Notes: generated from the letters alone by a model not told the origin. Positions 18,901-28,039 are shown, counted from the first letter of the stretch. The stretch is 64,000 nt of DNA from Clostridiales bacterium (GCA_004556155.1 SFIM01000006.1:1-64000); one strand, 5' to 3'. A program made the numbers and translations.

Positions 18901-20043
18901 ATGGCAACGAAACGCGATTATTACGAGGTGCTGGGCGTTCAAAAAAACGCCTCGCAGGAAGAAATTAAAAAGGCATACCGCAAGCTGGCCAAGGAGTGCC
19001 ACCCCGACCTGCACCCCAATGATAAGGAGGCCGAGACGCGTTTCCGTGAGCTGAACGAGGCCAACGAGGTGCTGTCCGATCCGGACAAGCGCGCGCGCTA
19101 CGATCAGTTTGGGTTTAACGACCCCATGAACGGCGGCGCGGGCGGAGCCGGTGGGTTTGATACCAGCGGCTTTGGCGGCTTCGGCGATATGGGCGGCTTC
19201 AGCTCGATTTTCGATCAGCTTTTCGGCGGCGCGGGCATGGGCGGCGCGCAGCGCGCGAACGCCCCCCAGCAGGGCAACGATCTGCGCTACGACCTGCGCA
19301 TCAGCTTTGAGGAGGCGGCCTTCGGCTGCGAAAAATCCTTTGATTTCTACCGCTCTGAAATCTGCGAGGATTGCCACGGCTCGGGGGCAAAGCCCGGCAC
19401 TCAGCCCAAGACCTGCCCCACCTGTAAGGGTACCGGCCAGGTGCGCGTGCAGGGCGGCTTTATGGTAACGGTACGCACCTGCTCCACCTGCGGCGGCACG
19501 GGCAAGGTCATCCAGGATAAGTGCCCCAAGTGCTTCGGCACGGGCCGCGTGAAGCGTAAGCGCACCTGCACGGTCAAGGTTCCCGCCGGCATCGATAACG
19601 GCCAGACCATCGTGATGAACGGCCAGGGTGAGCCGGGCGTGAACGGCGGCCCCAACGGCGATCTGTACATCGTGGTGACGGTGCGCCCGCACAAGCTGTT
19701 TAAGCGCGACGGCACCAACCTGTATCTGGATATGCCTATCAGCTTTACCACCGCGGCGCTGGGCGGCGAAATCGACGTGCCCACGCTGAACGGTACCGTC
19801 AAGTATACCGTGCCCGAGGGCACGCAGAACGGTACGGAGTTCCGTCTGCGCGGCAAGGGTATTCCTCAGGTGCGCTCCAGCTATGTGGGCGATCTGATCA
19901 TCCGCGTGCGCGTGGAGGTGCCTACCAAGCTGACCGAAAAGCAAAAGGAGCTGCTGCGGCAGTTTGACGAGGCTACCACCGGCCGCGAGTACGGCGAGCG
20001 CAAGAGCTTTCTGGAAAAAATGAAGAGCCTGTTTGATAAGTAA
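18901..20043 (+). CDS. dnaJ: Chaperone protein DnaJ
   Basis: A 380-residue class I J-protein. The J domain (residues 4-70) has the essential HPD. A Gly/Phe-rich linker runs to about residue 115. Four zinc-binding CxxCxGxG modules follow (CEDCHGSG, CPTCKGTG, CSTCGGTG, CPKCFGTG), then the C-terminal substrate-binding domains. It stimulates DnaK ATPase. It is the last gene of the heat-shock operon, and the start follows AGAGGAC. Confidence 0.97.
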   Translation: MATKRDYYEVLGVQKNASQEEIKKAYRKLAKECHPDLHPNDKEAETRFRELNEANEVLSDPDKRARYDQFGFNDPMNGGAGGAGGFDTSGFGGFGDMGGFSSIFDQLFGGAGMGGAQRANAPQQGNDLRYDLRISFEEAAFGCEKSFDFYRSEICEDCHGSGAKPGTQPKTCPTCKGTGQVRVQGGFMVTVRTCSTCGGTGKVIQDKCPKCFGTGRVKRKRTCTVKVPAGIDNGQTIVMNGQGEPGVNGGPNGDLYIVVTVRPHKLFKRDGTNLYLDMPISFTTAALGGEIDVPTLNGTVKYTVPEGTQNGTEFRLRGKGIPQVRSSYVGDLIIRVRVEVPTKLTEKQKELLRQFDEATTGREYGERKSFLEKMKSLFDK

Positions 20044-20057
20044 TGCCTTGGCATATA

Positions 20058-20096
20058 AAACGAGGGAAACGCTGCATGCGCTTCCCTCGTTTTTTG
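20058..20096. terminator. Terminator between convergent dnaJ and gdhA
   Basis: AAACGAGGGAA pairs with TTCCCTCGTTT, with a T-run on the plus side and TTTTA on the minus side, so it can serve both genes. Confidence 0.88.
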
Positions 20097-20111
20097 CTGT
20101 TGTGTTTTGGA

Positions 20112-21449
20112 TTAGACTGCGCCCTGTGCCATCATCGCATCGGCCACCTTGAGGAAGCCCGCGATGTTCGCGCCCACCACATAATTGTCCGGCGCGCCGT
20201 ACTCGGCTGCGGCAGCGTCTGCTGCGGCAAAGATGCTTTCCATAATGCCGACAAGCTTTTCGTCTACCTCTGCGAACGTCCAGGATAGCCGCTGGCTGTT
20301 CTGGCTCATTTCCAGCGCGCTGACGGCCACGCCGCCCGCGTTGCTGGCCTTGCCGGGTGCAAACAGCACGCCCGCGGCTTGCAGCGCCTGCGTAGCGGCA
20401 AGCGTGGTGGGCATATTAGCGCCCTCGGCCACGGCGATGCAGCCATTCGCAATCAGCGCCTGCGCGTCCGCCTCGTCCAATTCGTTCTGCGTGGCGCAGG
20501 GCAGGGCGATATCGCAGCGCACGCGCCAGATGCCGTGGCTGCCCTCAGTGTATATCGCGCCGGGCACGCGCTGCGCATACTCGCGGATGCGGCCGCGCTC
20601 CACCTCTTTGATCTGCTTGACGACGGCCAGATCCACGCCGTTTTCATCCACGATAAAGCCGTTGCTGTCGCTCATGGCCACCACCTTCGCGCCCAGCTCC
20701 ATGGCCTTCTGCGCGGCGTAAATGGCCACGTTGCCGCTGCCGGATACCACCACGCGCTTGCCCTCAAAGGACAGGCCGCGCTTGCGCAGCATGGCGCGGG
20801 TGAAGTAGCACAGGCCAAAGCCCGTGGCCTCCCTGCGCGCCAGCGAGCCGCCGTAGGTGAGCCCCTTGCCGGTCAAAACGCCCTCGTAGCTGCCGGTGAT
20901 GCGCTTATACTGGCCGTACAGATAGCCAATTTCGCGCGCGCCCACGCCGATATCGCCCGCAGGCACGTCCGCATCCTGGCCGATGTACTTGTACAGCTCG
21001 GTCATAAAGCTCTGGCAGAAGCGCATGACCTCCTGATCGCTCTTGCCCTTGGGGTCAAAATCGCTGCCGCCCTTGGCGCCGCCGATGGGCAGGGTGGTCA
21101 GGCTGTTTTTAAGCACCTGCTCCATGCCCAGAAACTTGATGATGGACAGGTTGACGCTGGGGTGCAGGCGCAGGCCGCCCTTGTAGGGGCCGATGGCGTT
21201 GTTGAACTGCACGCGGTAGCCGCGGTTGACCCGCACCTGCCCCTGATCGTCCAGCCAGGGCACACGGAAGATGATGATCCGGTCGGGCTCGACAAAGCGA
21301 TCGAGCAGGCCGGCCTTTTCATATTCGGGGTGCTTATTAAAAACGGGCGACAGGGAGGTGAGCATTTCCTCCGCCGCCTGCAAAAATTCCTTTTCGTGGG
21401 CGTTGCGCGCGCACAGCCCCTCGTATACCCGCTGCACATAAGCGTTCAT
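20112..21449 (-). CDS. gdhA: Glutamate dehydrogenase
   Basis: A 445-residue hexameric-type enzyme that interconverts 2-oxoglutarate plus ammonia and glutamate. The catalytic lysine segment reads PIGGAKGGSDFDPKG and is followed by PAGDIGVGAREIGY. The nucleotide fold carries VVSGSGNVAIYAAQKA. The overall pattern matches NADP-linked clostridial GdhA, although cofactor choice is not proven from sequence. The ATG at 21449 follows AAGGAGGAAAT; the longer frame upstream is not needed. It is transcribed alone, from a promoter overlapped by an inverted repeat. Confidence 0.95.
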   Translation of the reverse strand: MNAYVQRVYEGLCARNAHEKEFLQAAEEMLTSLSPVFNKHPEYEKAGLLDRFVEPDRIIIFRVPWLDDQGQVRVNRGYRVQFNNAIGPYKGGLRLHPSVNLSIIKFLGMEQVLKNSLTTLPIGGAKGGSDFDPKGKSDQEVMRFCQSFMTELYKYIGQDADVPAGDIGVGAREIGYLYGQYKRITGSYEGVLTGKGLTYGGSLARREATGFGLCYFTRAMLRKRGLSFEGKRVVVSGSGNVAIYAAQKAMELGAKVVAMSDSNGFIVDENGVDLAVVKQIKEVERGRIREYAQRVPGAIYTEGSHGIWRVRCDIALPCATQNELDEADAQALIANGCIAVAEGANMPTTLAATQALQAAGVLFAPGKASNAGGVAVSALEMSQNSQRLSWTFAEVDEKLVGIMESIFAAADAAAAEYGAPDNYVVGANIAGFLKVADAMMAQGAV

Positions 21450-21482
21450 GATGGATTTCCTCCTTAAAAATGCAAATAAATA

Positions 21483-21525
21483 CCGGGACAGGCAATATTG
21501 TACCCTGCCGTCCCGGCAAAAACAA
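21483..21525 (-). promoter_or_regulatory. gdhA promoter overlapped by an inverted repeat
   Basis: On the minus strand TTGTTT (21520-21525) and TACAAT (21497-21502) are 17 bases apart. The inverted repeat CCGGGACAGGCA / TGCCGTCCCGG (21483-21516, one mismatch) covers the -10 and spacer. This could be an operator or a read-through attenuator after the cyclase gene. Confidence 0.45.
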
Positions 21526-21552
21526 TAGACTTTTCTGTTCAATCGCTGTTCT

Positions 21553-22149
21553 TTATGCATCATGCAGCCAGGCGACGGCGCGCACCAGGCTGGCCTCGGC
21601 GCTGATTTTCAGCGGCAGCGCGGCAAAATCGAAACGGCGGCCGCGCAGTGCGGCCAGGTTGGTCAGGTTTTCCACCATGGGCACGCCCGCGGCCAGCAGG
21701 CGCTTATGCACTGCAAGGGGCGGCAGATCGGGCGAGGCCATATCCACGCCCAGGCAGCGCGGACGCGCGGCCAATATGCGCTCGCACAGCGCGGGGCTAA
21801 TCTGCGGCTGGCTGGTAAAGTAATCGGGCTGCCCGTAGCGCGCGTCGTGCCCGGTGTGGATCAGCACGCAGCAATCCGGGGGAATCTCGCGCGGATCGTC
21901 CAGCCCATCCAGCAGGAAGCCCGGCCCGCAGAAGCGCTCCAGCGGCAGCTCCGCAATCGGGCGCTGATCCTTATCCAGCAGGTGCATGGGCGCGTCCACA
22001 TGCGTGCCCGCGTGCAGCGCGGTATGCAGGGTATAGCCGTTGTAATAATCGCGGCTCAAAAAGCGCTCCTGCACAAGGCGCGTCTGCACATCGCCGGGAT
22101 AGACCGGCATGACATTGCAAATGCGATGCGAAAGATCGATGATCGTCAT
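21553..22149 (-). CDS. Cyclase-family (KynB-like) metal hydrolase
   Basis: A 198-residue protein opening MTIIDLSHRI, with the family metal motif HAGTHVDAP at about residues 43-51 and the later segments VLIHTGHD and LGVDMASPD. These place it in the cyclase/arylformamidase family of amide or lactam hydrolases. The substrate is unknown and no tryptophan-degradation gene adjoins it. Its ATG overlaps the PBP stop codon (ATGA), so it is translationally coupled to the FHA-FtsW-PBP cluster, an odd partner. Confidence 0.85.
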   Translation of the reverse strand: MTIIDLSHRICNVMPVYPGDVQTRLVQERFLSRDYYNGYTLHTALHAGTHVDAPMHLLDKDQRPIAELPLERFCGPGFLLDGLDDPREIPPDCCVLIHTGHDARYGQPDYFTSQPQISPALCERILAARPRCLGVDMASPDLPPLAVHKRLLAAGVPMVENLTNLAALRGRRFDFAALPLKISAEASLVRAVAWLHDA

Positions 22150-23567
22150 TTTCCCGCCAGCCTTGCAAAGATTTTCTGCGCGATGGGCGCGGCGACCGCG
22201 CCGCCCGTGCCCGCGTTTTCCACCGCCACGCACACGGCGAAGGGATAAGCGTCGTCGTCGATAAAGCCGATGAACCAGGCGTTGTCCTTTTCCTGGGTGT
22301 CGATTTCCGCCGTGCCCGTCTTGGCGCAGACGGTCAGCCCCCTGACGGCGGCGGATCTGCCCGTACCGCCCGTGACCACGGCGCGCATGTATTCGCGCAC
22401 AGTGGCGGCGGTCTGCGCGTCCATGGCCGTGCGGTATACCGCGGGCTCAAAGGTCTGCCGCTCGGCGCCCTCCGCGCCCACGGCGCGCAGCAGCAGGCGT
22501 GGCTCCATCATTACGCCGTCGTTGGCCACGGCGGCGGCCACCATGCACATGTGCAGCGGGGTGACGGCCAGCTGGTTCTGACCAGCGCCCGTCCAGGCCA
22601 GATCGGCCCCCAGCAGGGCGGCAGAGGAGGAGGCGTAGGCGGAGTTTTCCACCACCAGATCGCGGAAGGTAAAGGCGTCGTCCAGGCCAAAGCTCTGCGC
22701 CGTTTTGCGCAGCGCCTTATCGCCCATCTGGCAGGCCAGCATGGCGAAGGTGGAATTGCAGCTTTTCATAAAAGCGTCCTTGAGCGTCAGCGTGCCGTGC
22801 GCGGCCGCGCCGTAGTCGGTCACTACGCGCTGATGCTCGCCAAAGCTCACGCCGCCCGTGCAGGTATAGCTGCTCTCCGCCGCGCCGGGCAGGCTTTGCA
22901 ATGCGGCGGCCAGGGTGATCACCTTGAAGGTGCTGCCGGGCGCGCTGAGCCAGCGCGTGGCGCGGTTAAGCGCCTGGCGGACGGTGACGGTTTTGCCCGA
23001 TTGCGGATCGTAATTGGGGAAGGATTGCAGGGCGTAGATTTCGCCCGTCTTGTAGTTCATCACCACGATGGCGCCGCTTTTATCCTGCGGGAACAGCGAG
23101 GCCGCGTAGGCGCACAGGCTGCTGTCCAGCGTCAGGGTGATATCGTCGCCGCGCAGCGAGCCGGTGGACAGCACCTGCTTGAGCCGCTCGGCATAGCTCA
23201 TATTGGTTCCATAGAGATACTCGGCCATAAAGCTCTCGGCCGCGTTTTTCACATTGCCGCGCGTATCGCCCACCACATGTACCACCGCCGCGCGCACGGA
23301 TGCATCCTGCGCGTAGGTGCGGGTGCGCACGGTTTCACCCGTTTCGTCGGTGGATACCGTTGTGCTGGCCAGGGTAACGCCGTTGCGGTCGTAAATGCTG
23401 CCCGCCGTTACGCCCGATTTCATGGAGGTCAGGTAGGTGTTATATTCCGATGTGCGCCAGCGCGTGCCGTAGCGGATCAGGCTGTAGCCGCCGTAGCCGA
23501 TGGGCAGCAGCACCATCAGGGCCAGCACCAGGGCGATCACGCGGATGCTCTTTCTTAATTGCTTCAT
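22146..23567 (-). CDS. Penicillin-binding protein (class B-like transpeptidase)
   Basis: A 473-residue protein with an N-terminal membrane anchor (about residues 8-30), a short dimerisation region, and a transpeptidase domain with all three active-site motifs: SAPGSTFK near residue 205, KSCNSTF near 270 and KTGTAE near 415. It crosslinks peptidoglycan at the outer membrane face. It is smaller than PBP2 or PBP3 and matches the PbpA type found beside FtsW and FHA genes. It overlaps ftsW by ATGA, implying a dedicated glycosyltransferase-transpeptidase pair. Confidence 0.92.
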   Translation of the reverse strand: MKQLRKSIRVIALVLALMVLLPIGYGGYSLIRYGTRWRTSEYNTYLTSMKSGVTAGSIYDRNGVTLASTTVSTDETGETVRTRTYAQDASVRAAVVHVVGDTRGNVKNAAESFMAEYLYGTNMSYAERLKQVLSTGSLRGDDITLTLDSSLCAYAASLFPQDKSGAIVVMNYKTGEIYALQSFPNYDPQSGKTVTVRQALNRATRWLSAPGSTFKVITLAAALQSLPGAAESSYTCTGGVSFGEHQRVVTDYGAAAHGTLTLKDAFMKSCNSTFAMLACQMGDKALRKTAQSFGLDDAFTFRDLVVENSAYASSSAALLGADLAWTGAGQNQLAVTPLHMCMVAAAVANDGVMMEPRLLLRAVGAEGAERQTFEPAVYRTAMDAQTAATVREYMRAVVTGGTGRSAAVRGLTVCAKTGTAEIDTQEKDNAWFIGFIDDDAYPFAVCVAVENAGTGGAVAAPIAQKIFARLAGK

Positions 23568-24853
23568 TGCGCGTCCTCCCCGCCCTCCGCCAGGCGCTGA
23601 TCCTCGCGCAGCAGCCGCTCATTGCGCGACGCCACGCCCTGCACCACGCCCATCAGCCCCAGGCAGGACACCAGCGACGTGCCGCCATAGCTGAGGAAGG
23701 GCACGGTGACGCCCGTCATGGGGATAAACTTGAGTACGCCGCCCAGGATGATAAAGGCCTGCACGGCCAGCAGCGCCGCGCTGCCCGCGGCCAGCAGCGC
23801 GTGGAAGGCCGAGGTGGAGCGCAGAGCGATATCCGCCGAGCGCAGGACGATGAGCACATACACGCAGGCCACCAGCGCGGCGAACACCAGGCCGAACTCG
23901 TTGATCAGGGCGGAAAAGATAAAGTCCGTGCGGAACTCCGGAATCACGCTGGCGTTGCCTAGCCCCAGACCCGTGCCCCACCAGCCGCCGTTGGCGATGG
24001 CGATCAGCGACTGCACAATCTGGTAGCCGCCGCCCAGCTGATCATAGGTGCTGAAGGGATCCAGCCAGTTGCTGATGCGGTTTTGCACGGTCAGGAAATA
24101 GCTGTTCTTAAACAGCGCGTACAGCACGGCCACCGCGCCCACGCCCGCGCCCAGGATGCCGCCGATCAGCAAAAGGCTGGAGGTGGCGGCGTACAGCAGC
24201 ACCAGGCCCGCGCCGCCGTAAATGGCCGCCGTGCCCAGGTCGCGCTGCAATACCAGAAAGCCCAGCATCAGGCCGATGAAGATCATGCCCGTCACAATGC
24301 GGCGGCGGGATAACAGATAGGACAGCACAAACAGATACACGATTTTTACCAGCTCGCTGGGCTGGATGGTAAACCCGCCGAAGCCCACCCAGGCTGTCGC
24401 GCCCTTGCCCGCGTTGACCGCGCGGAATACAAAGGGAAGCGCCATCAGCGCGCAGCTTAGCCCCATCAGCGGCACCATCAGCAGCCTCCAGCTTTTGATG
24501 TGACGCACGGCCAGCGCGCACACGACCATGGCTACCAGCCCCGCGCCGCAGTTGAACGCCTGCGTCAGCCCGCGCGAGGGGGTGTAGCGGTATTGCAGCA
24601 GCACGCCCAGCGCGCACAGAAATGCGATGAGCGTAAGCAAAAACTCATCCATGGGGAAAAGCCGGGGCAGGATGCGCACCATGGCCCACACGGCCAGCGG
24701 CACCAGCAGCGCCATGGCGGCTGTCAGCAGCGAGGGCGACTGCACAAACAAAAGCAAAAACGCCGTAAAGAAAAACAGCATCACACCCGCCAGCAGCATC
24801 TGCTGCGGCGTGCGGCGCTTTTTTTGTTTGGCGTTTTTCATGGCAATGTTCAT
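23564..24853 (-). CDS. FtsW/RodA/SpoVE-family peptidoglycan polymerase
   Basis: A 429-residue SEDS protein with about ten membrane helices. Typical segments include GFTIQPSELVKIVYLF, LVLQRDLGTAAIYGG, GGYQIVQSLIAIANGGWWGTGLGLG and the C-terminal VPFLSYGGTSL. SEDS proteins polymerise lipid II glycan strands with a partner class B PBP, here encoded directly downstream. The start follows GGAGGCAGGG and overlaps the FHA gene stop (ATGA). The paralog (division, elongation or sporulation) cannot be decided from sequence. Confidence 0.92.
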   Translation of the reverse strand: MNIAMKNAKQKKRRTPQQMLLAGVMLFFFTAFLLLFVQSPSLLTAAMALLVPLAVWAMVRILPRLFPMDEFLLTLIAFLCALGVLLQYRYTPSRGLTQAFNCGAGLVAMVVCALAVRHIKSWRLLMVPLMGLSCALMALPFVFRAVNAGKGATAWVGFGGFTIQPSELVKIVYLFVLSYLLSRRRIVTGMIFIGLMLGFLVLQRDLGTAAIYGGAGLVLLYAATSSLLLIGGILGAGVGAVAVLYALFKNSYFLTVQNRISNWLDPFSTYDQLGGGYQIVQSLIAIANGGWWGTGLGLGNASVIPEFRTDFIFSALINEFGLVFAALVACVYVLIVLRSADIALRSTSAFHALLAAGSAALLAVQAFIILGGVLKFIPMTGVTVPFLSYGGTSLVSCLGLMGVVQGVASRNERLLREDQRLAEGGEDAQ

Positions 24854-25764
24854 TTTCCCTGCCTCCTGTCGCTTCTGCGGTGGCGGCGCGGCGCTTCAAA
24901 GGGCGCGGGGATTTCCTCCGCCTTTGGCGCATACATGCCCCCGTCGAAGGGCGCGGGCGCGGCGGCGTCCTCCTCCGCCGGGGCGGCGGGATAGGCCGCC
25001 TGCGCAGGATAAACGGGCTGCGCGGGCTGGGCATAGGCTGCCTGCGCGGGATCGGGACAAACCGGCTGCGGCGGACAGGCAGGCTGCGGATAGACAGGCT
25101 GCTGGGGATAAACCGGCTGCGGCGCGGCGTTTACCGCCGGCATGGACAGGGTATCGAAGGCTTGAAACGCGGGCGGCACGGGCATGCCCGGCTGATCATA
25201 CGCGCCCTCGGAATAGGGGGCGCAGCCCAGCTGCGCGGCGGCGAAGGCGGCGTACTCGGGGGCGTAAAGCTCCTCATCCTCATAGGCGCTGTGCCAGTGC
25301 TCCTCATACGGGGCGGGGCGCGGCACGTTCAGCCCGGCGAACAGGCGAATGCGCAGCGTATAGCCGCCCACGCGCAGCATGGCCCCGTGCAGGGCATAGC
25401 CGCCCTTGCCCAGCGGCGCGCCGTCCAGCAGCACCCCGCCCCGGCTGTGGCAGGGGGTCAGCAAAAGCCCCTTGCCCTCCACAAAGGCAAAGTTGATATC
25501 CCTTCGGCGCAATCCGCGCAGGCGGATATCGCACGCGCTGCCGCCGCCCAGCACGCCCTCGCGCGGCAGGGGATAGGCGCGGTCGTTGTCGATATCGCGC
25601 ATCTCGCCCACCATGCCCGCGTCGGGCAGCTTTTTCAGCAGCTTTTTGCGCTGATAATGCTCATGCAAAAGCGCCGCCGCGCCGCGCCATACCAGCACGG
25701 CCGCCAGCAGCACAAACCAATAGCGCGCGCCCAGCGCCAGCAGCTGATACGCATTGTGATCCAT
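24850..25764 (-). CDS. FHA-domain protein with membrane anchor and Pro-rich tail
   Basis: A 304-residue protein. An N-terminal hydrophobic helix (about residues 13-30) is followed by a basic stretch, then an FHA phosphothreonine-binding fold at about 65-145 (LGGGSACDIRLRG, GVLLDGAPLGKGG). The last 110 residues are Pro/Ala/Gln-rich with repeated PVYPQQP/PAYAQPA units and a basic end. FHA proteins beside SEDS and PBP genes relay Ser/Thr-kinase signals to wall synthesis. No kinase gene is in the window. It is the first gene of a four-gene coupled unit. Confidence 0.82.
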   Translation of the reverse strand: MDHNAYQLLALGARYWFVLLAAVLVWRGAAALLHEHYQRKKLLKKLPDAGMVGEMRDIDNDRAYPLPREGVLGGGSACDIRLRGLRRRDINFAFVEGKGLLLTPCHSRGGVLLDGAPLGKGGYALHGAMLRVGGYTLRIRLFAGLNVPRPAPYEEHWHSAYEDEELYAPEYAAFAAAQLGCAPYSEGAYDQPGMPVPPAFQAFDTLSMPAVNAAPQPVYPQQPVYPQPACPPQPVCPDPAQAAYAQPAQPVYPAQAAYPAAPAEEDAAAPAPFDGGMYAPKAEEIPAPFEAPRRHRRSDRRQGK

Positions 25765-25812
25765 GAACGCGCGCCCTCCCCCTTGGCTGAAATGTTACGG
25801 AATTGTGTTTTT

Positions 25813-25842
25813 AGTATAGCATACCGCGGGGAAGAATGCAAA
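25813..25842 (-). promoter_or_regulatory. Promoter of the FHA-FtsW-PBP-cyclase operon
   Basis: On the minus strand TTTGCA (25837-25842) is 18 bases from TATACT (25813-25818), which also carries an extended TG (TGCTATACT). The start codon is 49 bases downstream. Confidence 0.65.
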
Positions 25843-25913
25843 GATTTTCGCGGGAGGGAAAACGATATTTACAGTTCATGCACGGGCGGTTCATACTTCA
25901 TGGCGTTTCCGCT

Positions 25914-26981
25914 TTACTTTTCCGTCACGTACTTCTCCATCACATATCCATGCATGCCGTTGGCTTCGATCTCGTACCAGCCATTTTCATGGGATAGAAT
26001 GGTTACTTCCGTGCCGGTGCGCCATTCGGCCACCTTGGCACTGTCGCCCTTGGGCGTGTTGCGCACGTTGACAGTAGTTCCGCCGCCCGTGTTGCCTTTG
26101 TAGCTGAGAACGCCCTGGGCGGTGCTTTCGCTGTCGCCATAGAATTTCAGGCACGCGGTTTTGATGTACCCTACCGTACCTTTATAATTGATACGGGTAT
26201 AGCCATTGCCGATGGCCAGCACAGATACAATGGTGCCTGCTTTGCAGTTCTTCAGCAGCGTGCCCTTGGACGAGGCCGTCTGACGCAGCGAAGCCTTGCC
26301 GGTGCGCGGGGCGTAGATGGTGGCCAGCTTCTTGTTCTCTGGCACGTTTTCGCTGAACGTCAGGTCAGACGTTGACACGCTGACGGTTTTGCCCTGATAC
26401 TGAATTTTAGAGGACGTGCGCCCAAGCTCCACAACGCCAACAGCCGTTCCGCCCTCGTTGGCCTGTGTATCGGTCTGAGCGGAGCTCTGTGATTGTACAG
26501 TATTGCTACCATCCTTTCGTTCAGGCTCGGGGCCAGCACCAGCACGGTAGAGATAATATGCACTTGAATCACTATATTTCGTTACGTCAAATTCAAGCAC
26601 ACCTTCTTTAATCTTGGCATCATAATTCGGGTCTTTTTCATGAATGTCATAAGCAAGACCATCCGATTTACGGATAGTAGAGGTACAGTCTATTAATTTA
26701 ACCTTTATTGTTCCTTGTTTTTTTACACCATTTTTCATGTAGACCACAGTTGTTCTGCCATCTCTCGTGGAACTCTTACATTGCACATACGTACCAGCCG
26801 GAATGTAATCAATCACTTCTCCTTCAGAGGAATTAAGATAGCTATAAACAGTCGCTGCAACTGCTGTCTTTTTAAAGCAGCGCAATTCAAATTCTTCCTG
26901 TGTCTCAGCAGTGGCAAATACAGGCAGCATCAGCAGACATATCAGGATGAGAAGAACCAAAAGCTTACAACGCTTCATCAT
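25914..26981 (-). CDS. Secreted SH3-domain protein
   Basis: A 355-residue protein with a clear signal peptide (MMKRCKLLVLLILICLLMLP, cleavage near ATA). SH3b-like modules lie at about 40-95 (partial), 225-285 (KLATIYAPRTGKASLRQTAS) and 290-352 (TVNVRNTPKGDSAKVAEW, ending HGYVMEKYV). Such repeats bind peptidoglycan or other wall glycans, and no catalytic domain is attached. A Gln/Thr/Ser linker at about 165-190 separates the first and second parts. The 5' half and upstream region are visibly more AT-rich than their neighbours. It lies upstream of the cell-wall operon but has its own promoter. Confidence 0.85.
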   Translation of the reverse strand: MMKRCKLLVLLILICLLMLPVFATAETQEEFELRCFKKTAVAATVYSYLNSSEGEVIDYIPAGTYVQCKSSTRDGRTTVVYMKNGVKKQGTIKVKLIDCTSTIRKSDGLAYDIHEKDPNYDAKIKEGVLEFDVTKYSDSSAYYLYRAGAGPEPERKDGSNTVQSQSSAQTDTQANEGGTAVGVVELGRTSSKIQYQGKTVSVSTSDLTFSENVPENKKLATIYAPRTGKASLRQTASSKGTLLKNCKAGTIVSVLAIGNGYTRINYKGTVGYIKTACLKFYGDSESTAQGVLSYKGNTGGGTTVNVRNTPKGDSAKVAEWRTGTEVTILSHENGWYEIEANGMHGYVMEKYVTEK

Positions 26982-27036
26982 GTGAACCTCCGATCATCGT
27001 TGGATTTGAAATAAATTTGCAACATTTCCGTAATAT

Positions 27037-27065
27037 ACAATACCACTATTCTCCACTTTTAGCAA
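27037..27065 (-). promoter_or_regulatory. Candidate promoter of the SH3-protein gene
   Basis: On the minus strand TTGCTA (27060-27065) and TATTGT (27037-27042) are 17 bases apart in an AT-rich gap. The start codon is 55 bases downstream. Confidence 0.4.
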
Positions 27066-27140
27066 GCATTGTAATTGTAAATTATGCTATTCTGCGATTG
27101 TAAATTGAACGGGTCGGACGGCAAAAATTCGCGCGGCGGA

Positions 27141-27169
27141 TTGACTTGCGCGGCTTTTTTCTATATCAT
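27141..27169 (+). promoter_or_regulatory. Promoter of the NAD kinase gene
   Basis: TTGACT and TATCAT are separated by 17 bases, 48 bases before the chosen start codon. Confidence 0.65.
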
Positions 27170-27217
27170 GAATGCAGCGCGCCGCGTGCGCGCACCCTAT
27201 GGATATCGAGGCGCTGT

Positions 27218-28021
27218 ATGAAGTTTTTGCTGTATCCCAATCGTTCTAATCCTGCCGCGCTGGCGCTGTGCGAGCGCGCCGGGCATTTTTTGCGTCAAAA
27301 TGGGCACACGGTGCTGCTGGCTGCGGGGGCCGAGGGCGCGGACATGCTGCTGGTGTTCGGCGGCGACGGCACGCTGCTGCGCGCCGTGCACGAGCTGCAC
27401 GCGGCCTGCCCGGTATGGTGCGTCAACTGCGGGCACCTGGGGTATCTGACGGATTGCGAGCTTGCCCAGGCGGAGGCGGTGCTGCCCCGGCTGCTGGCTG
27501 GCGATTATCACCTGGAAAAGCGCATGCTGATGCACGGCGCGCTCAACGATCAGCCGGAGTTTACCGCGCTGAACGAGATGGTGCTGCACCGCGGGGCCTA
27601 TCAGCACGCGCTATATCTGTATTTATATGTAAACGATCAGCTGGCCATGCGTCTGCATGGGGATGGGCTGATCGTCAGCACGCCCACCGGATCGACGGCG
27701 TACAACCTGTCGGCGGGCGGGCCGGTGCTGATGCCCGAGGCGCGGCTGCTGGCCGTTACGCCCATTTGCGCGCACGCGCCCTCCGGCGTGCCGATGGTGG
27801 TGTCAGCGCAGGATACGGTGCGCGTGCAGTGGCTACCCGCCTACGACGCGGAGGAGCCGGACATGCCCTACCTGGTGGTGGACGGCCTGCGCCGTGAGCC
27901 GCTGCGCCCGCGCGACAGCGTGACGCTGCACTGCGGCACGCAGAGCGTTTTGCTGGTGCGCACGGGCGACGAGACCTTCTGCCAGCGCCTGCAGGGCAAG
28001 CTGCGCATGAGCGGGGAGTAA
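27218..28021 (+). CDS. nadK: NAD kinase
   Basis: A 267-residue protein that phosphorylates NAD to NADP. The diagnostic GGDGT loop reads VFGGDGTLLRAVH near residue 45. It is followed by NCGHLGYLTDCE, LNEMVLHRG, and the substrate motif DGLIVSTPTGSTAYNLSAGGP. The ATG at 27218 follows a GAGG site and downstream of the promoter's predicted start; a longer in-frame start lies inside the promoter. Length is normal. It stands alone between a terminator-like region and its own promoter. Confidence 0.94.
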   Translation: MKFLLYPNRSNPAALALCERAGHFLRQNGHTVLLAAGAEGADMLLVFGGDGTLLRAVHELHAACPVWCVNCGHLGYLTDCELAQAEAVLPRLLAGDYHLEKRMLMHGALNDQPEFTALNEMVLHRGAYQHALYLYLYVNDQLAMRLHGDGLIVSTPTGSTAYNLSAGGPVLMPEARLLAVTPICAHAPSGVPMVVSAQDTVRVQWLPAYDAEEPDMPYLVVDGLRREPLRPRDSVTLHCGTQSVLLVRTGDETFCQRLQGKLRMSGE

Positions 28022-28039
28022 GGGACGGGGAACGTTGCT

